Assembly: GCF_014647215.1 (NCBI RefSeq)
Contig: NZ_BMOT01000009.1
Location: 1-64,000 of the forward strand
From: Shewanella aestuarii
Lineage (GTDB): Bacteria > Pseudomonadota > Gammaproteobacteria > Enterobacterales > Shewanellaceae
Length of the DNA stretch: 64,000 nucleotides
Direction: 5' to 3'
Shown: positions 9,199-18,164 of the stretch, in pieces
Position numbering within the stretch: the first letter of the stretch is position 1
Layout of the letters: the number at the start of each line of letters is the position of its first letter
The notes under the pieces: model-generated
Databases searched by the model: none
Seen by the model: the letters and a program-made list of their open reading frames with translations, nothing else
Told to the model about the DNA's origin: nothing
Translations under genes and position numbers: made by a program

Positions 9199-9750
9199 AT
9201 GAAAACCCATACAAGTTTATCTTGCGGCTGGTTAGCAAGCGCTAGACGCTGTGTTTCACCTCATTTTAATGCTCGGCCTAATAACGAAGTGAGCTTATTG
9301 GTTATTCACAATATTAGCTTGCCTGCTGGGTGTTTTGGATTGCCGCATATTGATGCGTTATTTCAAGGCTGTTTAGATTTAGAAGCCGATGACAGCTTTA
9401 GTGAATTAAACGGGTTACAGGTTTCGGCTCATTTTTTAATCCGCCGTGATGGTGAGATTGTGCAATATGTCAGTTGTGATGATAGAGCCTGGCATGCGGG
9501 AGTATCGCAGTTTCAAGGGCGAGAAAATTGTAATGATTTTGCCATAGGAATTGAGTTAGAAGGCACTGATTTTGTGGCCTATACCGATGCACAATATCAG
9601 CAGCTGACTGAACTTACATTGGAGATTATGGCGCAATACCCTATGATTAACTCTACGCGGATTGTTGGCCATTGTGATATCGCCCCTATTAGAAAAACCG
9701 ATCCGGGTGAAAGCTTTGATTGGCGACGTTATCGAGATGCGATTTGTTGA
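9199..9750 (+). CDS. ampD: 1,6-anhydro-N-acetylmuramyl-L-alanine amidase AmpD
   Basis: AmpD is a cytoplasmic zinc amidase that removes the peptide from anhydromuropeptides during cell-wall recycling. Its loss raises the inducers of AmpC beta-lactamases. The 183 residues carry the family zinc ligands: His in VIHNISL near residue 36, His in GHCDIAP and Asp in KTDPG near the C-terminus. The RRDGEIVQYV and RAWHAGVS segments are near-identical to E. coli AmpD. Start is ATG at 9199. It is followed by ampE after 77 bases, as in enterobacteria. Confidence 0.95.
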   Translation: MKTHTSLSCGWLASARRCVSPHFNARPNNEVSLLVIHNISLPAGCFGLPHIDALFQGCLDLEADDSFSELNGLQVSAHFLIRRDGEIVQYVSCDDRAWHAGVSQFQGRENCNDFAIGIELEGTDFVAYTDAQYQQLTELTLEIMAQYPMINSTRIVGHCDIAPIRKTDPGESFDWRRYRDAIC

Positions 9751-9827
9751 GGGTTGTTTGATCTTACACGGTTGTTTTTTGCAGCGAGTTTGCCGCACAC
9801 ATTTATTTTAAGGCTTAAGGATAAACC

Positions 9828-10679
9828 ATGGCATTATTTTCATTGCTCATCGCCATTTTAGTGGAACGATTAAAGTTATTGCCAGTGAATTGGCAGTTTG
9901 ACAAATTGATGATGCGTTACCATAAGCAATTTTGGGATAAAAAATCATTAACAACCGATGTGGCTATGGCGATTGCGGTGATTTTACCTTCTTTTGTTGT
10001 TTTTGGTGTGGGTCTATTAATTAGCGGATTATTATTTGATATTCCCAGTTTGTTGTTATGGGTGGTGGTGGCGTTAGTTTGCTTTAGCCATCAGGATTTA
10101 CGCGATACATTTAAAAAGTATGTTCAGGCCGCTTGTCGAGGCGATGTGCAAGCTTGTTATCGTTATGCTGGCGAGCTAGATTGCGGCGAATGTATTGATG
10201 CCGTTGATGAACGTGACTTAGGCATTAAAGTTGGTCAAAGCGTGGCCTGGATAAATTACCGCTATTACGGTGCAGTGGCATTGTTTTTGGTGTGTTTTGG
10301 TCCTGTTGGTGCCGTGTTGTATTGCAGTATTCGCTTTTATTATGATTTAAACATCAAACAAAACCTCTCTTTGCCTTTAATCGATCACTTACAACGTTTG
10401 TTTGATTGGTTGCCTAGCCGAATTTTCAGTTTTGGATATGTGTTGAGTGGTCAATTTACTCAAGGGCTAAATGCGTGGCGAAAACGCGCATTTGATGCCC
10501 GTTGTAGCGCTAAAATCGTGGTAACGGAAACCGCATTAAGTGCGGAATCTTTGCCAGAAGCTGGCCCCGCGCCGGTGAGTGTGCAGCCTACACTAGCCTT
10601 ATTAGCTTTGAGTAAGCGTAATTTTACCTTGTTAGTGACGTTTGTGTCGGTGCTGACGATTTTTGGGGTCGTCAGTTAG
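9828..10679 (+). CDS. ampE: Inner-membrane protein AmpE
   Basis: AmpE is a polytopic inner-membrane protein of poorly defined role, linked to ampD in many gammaproteobacteria. The 283 residues begin MALFSLLIAILVERL. Hydrophobic segments lie near residues 45-90 and 145-165, with a last one near 265-282. The region KVGQSVAWINYRYYGAVALF is typical of the family. It was once proposed as a sensor for beta-lactamase induction, but its biochemical activity is not settled. A good ATG at 9828 is used. Confidence 0.9.
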   Translation: MALFSLLIAILVERLKLLPVNWQFDKLMMRYHKQFWDKKSLTTDVAMAIAVILPSFVVFGVGLLISGLLFDIPSLLLWVVVALVCFSHQDLRDTFKKYVQAACRGDVQACYRYAGELDCGECIDAVDERDLGIKVGQSVAWINYRYYGAVALFLVCFGPVGAVLYCSIRFYYDLNIKQNLSLPLIDHLQRLFDWLPSRIFSFGYVLSGQFTQGLNAWRKRAFDARCSAKIVVTETALSAESLPEAGPAPVSVQPTLALLALSKRNFTLLVTFVSVLTIFGVVS

Positions 10680-10808
10680 GTTGATTTTGATGTTTAACCG
10701 GTTATTGTCAAATGGTCTGACCCCATACCCGTTTTTTTCGTTTATGCTCTGTAAACTGAGCGGCGGTGTATCAGCTTAAGCGATAAGCTAGACATGATTA
10801 AGATGTTT

Positions 10809-10837
10809 TGCTAAAGTGCCCGCTCTCACATAAATTG
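10809..10837 (+). promoter_or_regulatory. Likely pdhR promoter (-35 and -10)
   Basis: TTGCTA at 10809-10814 and TAAATT at 10832-10837 are separated by 17 bases. The -10 overlaps the left arm of the PdhR operator, as expected for autorepression. Confidence 0.55.
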
Positions 10838-10850
10838 GTAAGACCAATTG
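10834..10850 (+). promoter_or_regulatory. PdhR operator
   Basis: AATTGGTAAGACCAATT is a perfect palindrome and matches the known PdhR box ATTGGT-N3-ACCAAT. It lies 34 bases upstream of the pdhR start, over the predicted -10. Pyruvate would release PdhR and turn on pdhR-aceE-aceF. Confidence 0.9.
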
Positions 10851-10884
10851 ACAATAGGTGATTCTGGGGAGTTTAAGCATACAT

Positions 10885-11637
10885 ATGGCTTACAGTAAGA
10901 TTAATCAGCCAAAAATTTCTGATGTGATCATGGAGCAACTTGAGCGCATGATCCTAGAAGGCAGTCTGCAACCTGGGCAAAAGTTACCTCCTGAGCGTGA
11001 GCTGGCTGTGCAGTTTGAAGTGTCACGCCCGTCTTTACGTGAAGCCATCCAGAAGCTTGAGGCCAAAGGCCTATTGATGCGTCGTCAAGGTGGCGGTACA
11101 TACGTTAAAGAACAACTCTGGCAAAGTCTTGCCGATCCTATCGTTGAATTAATGCATAACGACTCTGAAAGCCAATACGATTTGCTTGAGTTTCGTCACG
11201 CCACTGAAGGCATGATGGCCTACTTTGCTGCGTTACGTGGCACAGATGCCGATATGCAGAATATTAAAAACAGTATTTTAGACGTTGAAAACGCCGTAAA
11301 TATTGAAGCACAAGCAGATGCCATTGTACGTTTTTACCGTGCAGTGGCTGAAGCGTCACACAATGTGGCAATGCTTCACTTAGTGTTAAGTTTAACCCCT
11401 GTGCTACATAAAAATGTGGCACAAAATTTAGAGCTTCTGAGTCGTCGTGAAGAAGCCTCTACTATGGCAAATGATCACCGCCGAGATTTATTGGCTGCGA
11501 TTGTTCGCCGAGACCCTGATGCGGCACGTGAAGCTTCGAACGAGCATTTAAGCTATATCGAAGAAGTCATGTTGTCAGTAAGAGAAGAAGACAGTCGGTT
11601 GCAACGTAGCTTGCGCCGTTTAAAGAGCGGCGTGTAG
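10885..11637 (+). CDS. pdhR: Pyruvate-responsive repressor PdhR (GntR/FadR type)
   Basis: PdhR represses the pyruvate dehydrogenase genes and is released by pyruvate. The N-terminal winged helix (residues 1-75, with PPERELAVQFEVSRPSLREA) is GntR type, and the rest is a helical FCD ligand domain. Start is placed at ATG 10885, giving 250 residues and the MAYSKI...QPK beginning seen in E. coli; a GTG at 10858 would add nine residues without family support. GGGGAG at 10866-10871 is the likely ribosome site, 13 bases ahead. Its own operator lies just upstream. Confidence 0.95.
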   Translation: MAYSKINQPKISDVIMEQLERMILEGSLQPGQKLPPERELAVQFEVSRPSLREAIQKLEAKGLLMRRQGGGTYVKEQLWQSLADPIVELMHNDSESQYDLLEFRHATEGMMAYFAALRGTDADMQNIKNSILDVENAVNIEAQADAIVRFYRAVAEASHNVAMLHLVLSLTPVLHKNVAQNLELLSRREEASTMANDHRRDLLAAIVRRDPDAAREASNEHLSYIEEVMLSVREEDSRLQRSLRRLKSGV

Positions 11638-11729
11638 TTCTCGTTCACAACCAATGAGATTATACCCTTGCTGTGTCAACAAGCAGCATAAGCCGAAATA
11701 TAACCCCGTATATAGAGAAGGACTGCGAG

Positions 11730-14396
11730 ATGTCTGAAGATATGCTACTCGATTTAGACCCATCAGAAACCCAAGAATGGGTTGATGCCTTACAAGCTGT
11801 ATTAGAGCAAGAAGGGCCTGAACGTGCACATTTTTTATTAGAGAAACTGATTGATAAAGCCCGTCGTAACGGTACTCATTTACCGTATGATGCGACAACC
11901 GCTTACCTTAATACCATTCCTGCAGGGCAAGAGCCTAACATGCCAGGCAACCAGGAGATGGAGCACCGTATTCGCGCCATTATCCGTTGGAATGCTTTAG
12001 CTATGGTATTACGTGGTTCTAAGAAAGACTTAGAACTAGGTGGTCATATCTCAAGTTTCGCCTCTAGTGCCACGATTTATGATGTGTGTTTTAACCACTT
12101 TTTCCGTGCGCCAAATGAAAAAGACGGTGGCGATTTAGTGTATTTCCAAGGTCATATTGCACCAGGTATTTACTCGCGTTCATTCTTAGAAGGACGTATC
12201 ACTGAAGAGCAAATGAACAACTTCCGTCAAGAAGTTGATGGGAAAGGCTTATCTTCATACCCGCATCCTAAGTTAATGCCTAATTACTGGCAGTTCCCTA
12301 CGGTATCTATGGGTTTAGGTCCTATTCAAGCGATTTATCAAGCACGTTACTTAAAGTACTTAACTGACCGTGGCTTGAAAGATTGTTCAGAGCAAACGGT
12401 TTACTGTTTCTTAGGTGACGGTGAATGTGATGAGCCAGAAGCATTAGGTGCGATTGGTTTAGCTGCGCGTGAAGAGTTAGACAACTTAGTATTTATCATT
12501 AACTGTAACCTACAGCGTCTTGATGGTCCTGTTCGTGGTAACGGCAAGATCATTCAAGAGCTAGAAGGCGAGTTCCGCGGCGCAGGCTGGGAAGTGGTTA
12601 AAGTGATTTGGGGTCGTTACTGGGATCCATTATTGGCTCGTGATACGAGCGGTAAATTATTACAGTTAATGGAAGAAACCGTAGACGGTGAATACCAAAA
12701 CTGTAAAGCCAAAGGCGGCGCGTATACGCGTGAGCATTTCTTTGGTAAGTACCCAGAAACTGCCGCTATGGTCGCTAACATGTCTGATGATGACATTTGG
12801 CGCTTAAACCGTGGTGGTCATGATCCAGTTAAAATGTATGCTGCATTAGATCATGCACAAAAAACCAAAGGTCGCCCAACCGTTATTTTAGCTAAAACCG
12901 TTAAAGGTTATGGTTTAGGTGATGCTGGCGAAGGTAAGAACATTGCCCATAACGTGAAGAAGATGGACGCAGATGCAATCCGTTACTTCCGTGATCGTTT
13001 TAATATTCCTATCCCTGATGACAAATTAGAAGAAATTCCTTTCTATCATCCTGGCCCTGACTCAGAAGAAGTGAAGTATCTGAATGAACGTCGTGAAGCA
13101 TTAAAAGGCTACTTACCACAACGTCGTGAAAAATTCACTGAAGAGCTTGAAGTACCATCATTAAAGATTTTTGATGCGGTCATTAAAGGTTCAAACGGTC
13201 GCGAAATTTCATCTACTATGTCATTTGTACGTGTACTGACTGCGCTATTGAAAGATAAGCAAATCGGTAAGCGTATTGTGCCAATTATTCCTGATGAAGC
13301 ACGTACTTTTGGTATGGAAGGATTATTCCGTCAAGTGGGTATTTATGCCCATGAAGGCCAAAAATATATTCCACAAGATTCTGATCAAGTGGCGTATTAC
13401 CGTGAAGATAAAACCGGTCAGGTTTTACAAGAAGGGATTAACGAATTAGGCGCTATGTCATCTTGGGTTGCTGCAGCAACCAGTTATTCAGTTAACGACA
13501 TGCCAACAATTCCTTTCTACATTTACTACTCAATGTTTGGTTTCCAACGTATTGGAGACATGGCATGGGCCGCAGGTGATATGCGCGCACGTGGTTTCTT
13601 AGTGGGTGGAACATCTGGCCGTACAACATTGAACGGTGAAGGTTTACAGCATCAAGATGGCCACAGCCATATTCTTGCTAACACTATCCCTAACTGTGTG
13701 TCTTACGACCCAACTTACGGTTATGAAATTGCTGTTGTGGTGCAGGATGGTATTCGTCGTATGTACGGTGAAGATCAGGAAGATGTGTTCTACTACCTAA
13801 CCACCATGAACGAAAACTATGTTCAGCCTGAAATGCCAGAAGGTGCTGAAGAAGGTATCGTTAAAGGTATCTATAAGCTTGAAACCGTTGCCGGAAGTGG
13901 TAAAGGTAAAGTACAGCTTATGGGCTGTGGCACTATTCTTGAAGAAGTACGTAAAGCGGCGCAAGCCCTTGCGAAAGACTTCGGGGTAAGTGCAGATGTA
14001 TTCAGCGTAACCAGCTTTAACGAGCTAACTCGTGATGGTCAAGCGGTAGAGCGTTGGAACATGCTACACCCAACGTCTGAGCCTAAGAAAGCGTATATCA
14101 GCCAAGTGTTATCAACGGATGCTCCAGCCATTGTGGCCACTGACTATATGAAAATATACGGTGAGCAATTACGTGCTTACATTCCGACTGACTATAAAGT
14201 ACTGGGTACTGATGGTTTTGGTCGTAGTGATAGCCGCGCTAACTTACGTCATCACTTTGAAGTGGATGCTAAGTTCATTGTTATTGCGGCGTTGAAATCA
14301 CTTGTTGAACGCAACGAAATGCCTGTTGATGTGCTGACTAAAGCCATCAAAGACTATGGCATCGATGCTGACAAGATCAACCCACAGTTCGCGTAA
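11730..14396 (+). CDS. aceE: Pyruvate dehydrogenase E1 component AceE
   Basis: AceE is the thiamine-diphosphate enzyme that decarboxylates pyruvate and passes the acetyl group to the lipoyl arms of AceF. The start at ATG 11730 gives 888 residues, against 887 in E. coli, and the MSEDM...DPSETQEWV beginning; an upstream in-frame start is not supported. The thiamine-binding motif is seen as GDGECDEPEALGA...NCNLQ. Spacing from pdhR is 92 bases with no terminator, and aceF follows 12 bases later, so the three form one operon. Confidence 0.97.
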   Translation: MSEDMLLDLDPSETQEWVDALQAVLEQEGPERAHFLLEKLIDKARRNGTHLPYDATTAYLNTIPAGQEPNMPGNQEMEHRIRAIIRWNALAMVLRGSKKDLELGGHISSFASSATIYDVCFNHFFRAPNEKDGGDLVYFQGHIAPGIYSRSFLEGRITEEQMNNFRQEVDGKGLSSYPHPKLMPNYWQFPTVSMGLGPIQAIYQARYLKYLTDRGLKDCSEQTVYCFLGDGECDEPEALGAIGLAAREELDNLVFIINCNLQRLDGPVRGNGKIIQELEGEFRGAGWEVVKVIWGRYWDPLLARDTSGKLLQLMEETVDGEYQNCKAKGGAYTREHFFGKYPETAAMVANMSDDDIWRLNRGGHDPVKMYAALDHAQKTKGRPTVILAKTVKGYGLGDAGEGKNIAHNVKKMDADAIRYFRDRFNIPIPDDKLEEIPFYHPGPDSEEVKYLNERREALKGYLPQRREKFTEELEVPSLKIFDAVIKGSNGREISSTMSFVRVLTALLKDKQIGKRIVPIIPDEARTFGMEGLFRQVGIYAHEGQKYIPQDSDQVAYYREDKTGQVLQEGINELGAMSSWVAAATSYSVNDMPTIPFYIYYSMFGFQRIGDMAWAAGDMRARGFLVGGTSGRTTLNGEGLQHQDGHSHILANTIPNCVSYDPTYGYEIAVVVQDGIRRMYGEDQEDVFYYLTTMNENYVQPEMPEGAEEGIVKGIYKLETVAGSGKGKVQLMGCGTILEEVRKAAQALAKDFGVSADVFSVTSFNELTRDGQAVERWNMLHPTSEPKKAYISQVLSTDAPAIVATDYMKIYGEQLRAYIPTDYKVLGTDGFGRSDSRANLRHHFEVDAKFIVIAALKSLVERNEMPVDVLTKAIKDYGIDADKINPQFA

Positions 14397-14408
14397 GAGG
14401 AATTTGGA

Positions 14409-16373
14409 ATGGCTGATTTAAAAGAAATTTTGGTTCCTAATATCGATACTGATGCAGTACAAGTTATTGAAATTTGTGCGGCAGTGGGTGATTTTCTTGA
14501 AAAAGAAGCATCGATTATTACGGTTGAAAGCGATAAAGCGACCATGGATATTCCAGCACCTTTTGCTGGCACCTTAGCAGAATTGAAAATTGCTGTGGGT
14601 GATACCGTATCAGAAGGGACATTAATTGCCTTAATGTCTGCAGCTGGCGAAGCCGCTGCCCCTTCAGCTGAGCCTGCAAAAGCACCTGCGCCAGTGGCAC
14701 AGGCGGCTGCACCGGCTCCAGTCGCCCCTGTAGCGGTTGCGGCTAATACTGGCGGCGCTGCACAAGTGATTGAAGTGAAAGTACCTGATATCGGTGGGGA
14801 TACTGATGTATCTATCATCGAGGTACTTGTTGCGGTAGGCGATACCATTGACGTTGATACTGGCTTAATTACGCTAGAAACCGATAAAGCCACCATGGAT
14901 GTGCCATCTCCGAAAGCGGGTGTGGTAAAAGAAGTGAAAGTTGCTTTAGGCGATAAAGTATCTGAAGGCTCGTTAGTTATCCTGTTAGAAGTAGCAGGTT
15001 CAGCTCCAGCTGCCTCAGCACCACAGGCGGCAGCGCCTGTTGCCCAAGCCGCTCCGGTTGCGCAGGCCACAAGCCAGGTACAAGAGATTCATGTGCCTGA
15101 TATTGGCGATGCAAGTGATGTTGATATCATTGAAGTGCTTGTTGTTGTTGGCGACGAAGTGACTAAAGACCAAGGTTTAATCACTTTAGAAACAGATAAA
15201 GCGACTATGGAAGTACCGGCTCCTTTTGCTGGTAAGCTAGTCTCTTTAACGATTAAAGTGGGCGATAAAGTGTCTCAAGGTAGCTTAATTGCTACGATTG
15301 AAACTACTTCGTCAGCACCTGTTGCTGCCGCGCCAGTTGCTGAGCCAGCAAGTGTTTCAGCGCCTGTTGCGCCGATGCCAGCTAGTCGTCCTTCTACACC
15401 ACCAGTACCGCATCATCCAAGTGCTGCGGTTACCGCATCAGGTGGGGTAGTACATGCGTCACCAGCAGTGCGTCGTTTAGCGCGTGAGTTTGGTGCCGAT
15501 TTAACCTTGGTTAAAGGTAGCGGCCGTAAAGGACGTATTCTAAAAGAAGACGTACAAGCCTTTATTAAGTATGAGCTTTCTCGTCCTAAAGCGACGGCAG
15601 CTACTGCGGTAGCGGGTGGCGCAGGTGGCTTGAACGTAATTGCGGCACCAAAAGTCGACTTCAGTAAGTTTGGTGAAGTGGAAGAAGTGCCATTAAGCCG
15701 TATTCAGAAAATATCGGGTCCAAATTTACATCGCAACTGGGTTACTATCCCACACGTGACGCAATTTGACGAAGCTGATATCACTGAGTTAGAAGCCTTC
15801 CGTAAGCAACAAAATGATGTTGCAGCGAAGAAAAAAGCGGATTACAAAATTACTCCTTTAGTCTTCATGATGAAAGCGGTAGCAAAAACATTGGCAGAGT
15901 TTCCAGTGTTTAACTCAAGTTTAAGTGCTGATGGTGAATCATTGATTCAGAAGAAGTACTTCCATATTGGTGTGGCAGTTGATACCCCAAATGGCTTGAT
16001 GGTACCGGTTGTACGTGATGTAGATAAAAAAGGCATTGTAGAATTATCGCGCGAGCTAACTGATATTTCTATCCGTGCACGTGACGGCAAGCTAAAAGCT
16101 GCTGACATGCAAGGCAGTTGTTTTACCATTTCAAGTTTGGGCGGTATTGGCGGTACAGCGTTTACTCCAATCGTAAATTACCCAGATGTGGCCATTTTAG
16201 GTGTATCAAAATCTGAAATTAAACCTAAGTGGAATGGTAAAGAGTTTGAGCCTAAGTTAATGTTGCCATTATCATTATCATATGATCACCGTGTAATTGA
16301 CGGTGCAATGGCAGCCCGCTTTAGCGTAACCTTGTCAGGTATTTTATCTGACATCCGTACCATGATTCTGTAA
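14409..16373 (+). CDS. aceF: Dihydrolipoyl acetyltransferase (E2) AceF, three lipoyl domains
   Basis: AceF forms the core of the pyruvate dehydrogenase complex and moves acetyl groups to CoA. The 654 residues contain three lipoyl domains, with lysines at 43, 159 and 263, each in an (S/T)DKATM motif. Ala/Pro-rich linkers join them. A peripheral subunit-binding domain follows (near residues 350-390, ASPAVRRLAREFG), then the catalytic domain with DHRVIDG (His627). The ribosome site AGAGGAA precedes the ATG. A long antisense open frame over the Ala-rich linkers is a composition effect. Confidence 0.96.
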   Translation: MADLKEILVPNIDTDAVQVIEICAAVGDFLEKEASIITVESDKATMDIPAPFAGTLAELKIAVGDTVSEGTLIALMSAAGEAAAPSAEPAKAPAPVAQAAAPAPVAPVAVAANTGGAAQVIEVKVPDIGGDTDVSIIEVLVAVGDTIDVDTGLITLETDKATMDVPSPKAGVVKEVKVALGDKVSEGSLVILLEVAGSAPAASAPQAAAPVAQAAPVAQATSQVQEIHVPDIGDASDVDIIEVLVVVGDEVTKDQGLITLETDKATMEVPAPFAGKLVSLTIKVGDKVSQGSLIATIETTSSAPVAAAPVAEPASVSAPVAPMPASRPSTPPVPHHPSAAVTASGGVVHASPAVRRLAREFGADLTLVKGSGRKGRILKEDVQAFIKYELSRPKATAATAVAGGAGGLNVIAAPKVDFSKFGEVEEVPLSRIQKISGPNLHRNWVTIPHVTQFDEADITELEAFRKQQNDVAAKKKADYKITPLVFMMKAVAKTLAEFPVFNSSLSADGESLIQKKYFHIGVAVDTPNGLMVPVVRDVDKKGIVELSRELTDISIRARDGKLKAADMQGSCFTISSLGGIGGTAFTPIVNYPDVAILGVSKSEIKPKWNGKEFEPKLMLPLSLSYDHRVIDGAMAARFSVTLSGILSDIRTMIL

Positions 16374-16381
16374 ACAAATTT

Positions 16382-16408
16382 GGCCGCTCTAATTGAGTGG
16401 CCTTTTTT
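16382..16408 (+). terminator. Terminator after aceF
   Basis: GGCCGCTC pairs with GAGTGGCC (one G-T wobble) around a short loop, then a run of six T. It separates the pdhR-aceEF transcript from lpdA, which therefore needs its own promoter. Confidence 0.85.
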
Positions 16409-16431
16409 ATGTCGGTCTTTATCACTAATGT

Positions 16432-16445
16432 TTGATTGTGATCAA
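16432..16445 (+). promoter_or_regulatory. FNR/EtrA-type box upstream of lpdA
   Basis: TTGAT-TGTG-ATCAA matches the FNR consensus TTGAT-N4-ATCAA exactly. It is nested in a longer inverted repeat, GTTTGAT at 16430-16436 and ATCAAAC at 16447-16453. A possible -10, TAAAAT at 16460-16465, would put this box over the -35 region, which suggests repression under anaerobic conditions. That role is inferred from position. Confidence 0.75.
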
Positions 16446-16467
16446 CATCAAACAAAGGGTAAAATGC

Positions 16468-16489
16468 GGCCAGCTAACATGATCTGGCC
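16468..16489 (+). other. Hairpin in the lpdA leader
   Basis: GGCCAG and CTGGCC form a 6-bp stem with a 10-base loop near the expected transcript start. It may stabilise the 5' end. No function is known to me. Confidence 0.4.
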
Positions 16490-16543
16490 ACATTGATTGT
16501 TGAGACGGATTTGCCGCCAACACGGAAAAGAATAGAGGAAAAG

Positions 16544-17974
16544 ATGAGTAACGAAATCAAAACTCAGGTAGTTGTATTAGGAGCAGGCCCAGCAGGTTAT
16601 TCAGCAGCATTCCGTGCAGCTGATTTAGGCTTGGACACCATCATCGTTGAACGTTTTAGCACCCTGGGTGGTGTTTGTTTGAACGTAGGTTGTATTCCTT
16701 CAAAAGCATTATTACACGTAGCAAAAGTGATTGAAGAAGCCAAAATGGTTGAAGATCATGGTGTTTCTTTTGGCGAGCCAAAAATCGACTTAGACAAATT
16801 ACGTGGCTTTAAAGAGAAAGTGATTGGTCAGTTAACTGGCGGATTAGGCGGAATGTCTAAAATGCGTAAAGTTGATGTGGTTAATGGCTTTGGTACTTTT
16901 ACAGGTCCAAACACGCTAGAAGTTAAAGCGGAAGACGGTAGTGTTAAAGTCGTTCAATTTGAACACGCTATTATTGCTGCGGGTTCGCGTCCAATTAAAC
17001 TGCCTTTCATTCCTCATGAAGATCCACGTATTTGGGATTCGACTGACGCATTAGAATTAAAAGAAGTGCCAGGCAAGCTTTTAGTGATGGGCGGTGGCAT
17101 CATCGGACTAGAAATGGGTACGGTTTACTCATCTCTAGGTAGCGAAATTGACGTAGTAGAAATGTTCGACCAGGTCATTCCTGCTGCCGATAAAGACGTT
17201 GTTCGTGTATTCACTAAACAAATCAAGAAGAAGTTTAACCTGATCCTTGAAACTAAAGTGACAGCCGTTGAAGCTAAAGATGATGGCATTTATGTCACCA
17301 TGGAAGGCAAGAAAGCGCCAACAGAACCTGTTCGTTATGACGCTGTATTGGTTGCAATTGGTCGCTCACCAAATGGTAAGTCACTTGCTGCTGAAAAAGC
17401 AGGCGTAAACGTTGATGAGCGTGGCTTTATCAATGTCGACAAGCAAATGCGTACTAACGTACCGCACATTTTTGCTATCGGTGATATCGTTGGTCAACCA
17501 ATGTTGGCTCACAAAGGTGTGCATGAAGGCCATGTTGCTGCTGAAGTTATCTCTGGTCTTAAGCATTTCTTCGATCCAAAAGTTATCCCTTCAATTGCCT
17601 ACACAGCACCTGAAGTCGCTTGGGTTGGTTTAACTGAGAAAGAAGCTAAAGAGCAAGGTATTGCATACGAAACAGCAACTTTCCCATGGGCTGCAAGTGG
17701 CCGTGCAATCGCATCTGATTGTAGCGAAGGTATGACCAAGTTAATTTTCGACAAAGAAACTCACCGCGTGATCGGTGGTGCTATTGTTGGTGTTAACGGT
17801 GGTGAATTATTAGGTGAAATTGGCCTAGCAATTGAAATGGGTTGTGATGCGGAAGATTTAGCATTAACGATTCATGCTCACCCAACTTTACATGAATCAG
17901 TAGGCTTAGCCGCTGAAATTTATGAAGGTTCAATTACTGATTTACCTAACCCTAAAGCGGTTAAGAAGAAGTAA
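16544..17974 (+). CDS. lpdA: Dihydrolipoamide dehydrogenase LpdA
   Basis: LpdA is the E3 flavoenzyme shared by the pyruvate and 2-oxoglutarate dehydrogenase complexes and the glycine cleavage system. It reoxidises dihydrolipoamide with NAD. Start ATG 16544 gives 476 residues and the family beginning MSNEIKTQVVVLG; AGAGGA lies 5 bases before it. The FAD motif GAGPAG is at 13-18, the redox cysteines are Cys45 and Cys50 (GGVCLNVGC), and the C-terminal HAHPTLHE holds the active-site His-Glu pair. The terminator before it and the FNR box suggest independent control. Confidence 0.96.
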   Translation: MSNEIKTQVVVLGAGPAGYSAAFRAADLGLDTIIVERFSTLGGVCLNVGCIPSKALLHVAKVIEEAKMVEDHGVSFGEPKIDLDKLRGFKEKVIGQLTGGLGGMSKMRKVDVVNGFGTFTGPNTLEVKAEDGSVKVVQFEHAIIAAGSRPIKLPFIPHEDPRIWDSTDALELKEVPGKLLVMGGGIIGLEMGTVYSSLGSEIDVVEMFDQVIPAADKDVVRVFTKQIKKKFNLILETKVTAVEAKDDGIYVTMEGKKAPTEPVRYDAVLVAIGRSPNGKSLAAEKAGVNVDERGFINVDKQMRTNVPHIFAIGDIVGQPMLAHKGVHEGHVAAEVISGLKHFFDPKVIPSIAYTAPEVAWVGLTEKEAKEQGIAYETATFPWAASGRAIASDCSEGMTKLIFDKETHRVIGGAIVGVNGGELLGEIGLAIEMGCDAEDLALTIHAHPTLHESVGLAAEIYEGSITDLPNPKAVKKK

Positions 17975-17999
17975 TTAACACTTGTAACACTTTGCAAGG

Positions 18000-18025
18000 A
18001 AGCGCCCTAATGGGCGCTTTTTTTT
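18000..18025 (+). terminator. Terminator after lpdA
   Basis: AAGCGCCC and GGGCGCTT form a perfect stem around TAAT, followed by a run of eight T. Confidence 0.92.
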
Positions 18026-18164
18026 GGTCTACACTTAGCAGGTGATGCTATATTGGCATTAAGCTTAAAGGTATGTTGTTGATGTTGAATAATCCTTAAA
18101 CTCAGATAACTTAACGATTAAATCCCTAATAATAAAAGCGACTGATAGGAGTTACAGTAATCGA

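Noticed and set aside
14354..15070. A 238-codon open frame antisense to aceF
   Set aside because: It lies opposite the Ala/Pro linkers and lipoyl domains of AceF. Its Ala/Thr/Ser-rich product is a composition shadow and has no family sign.
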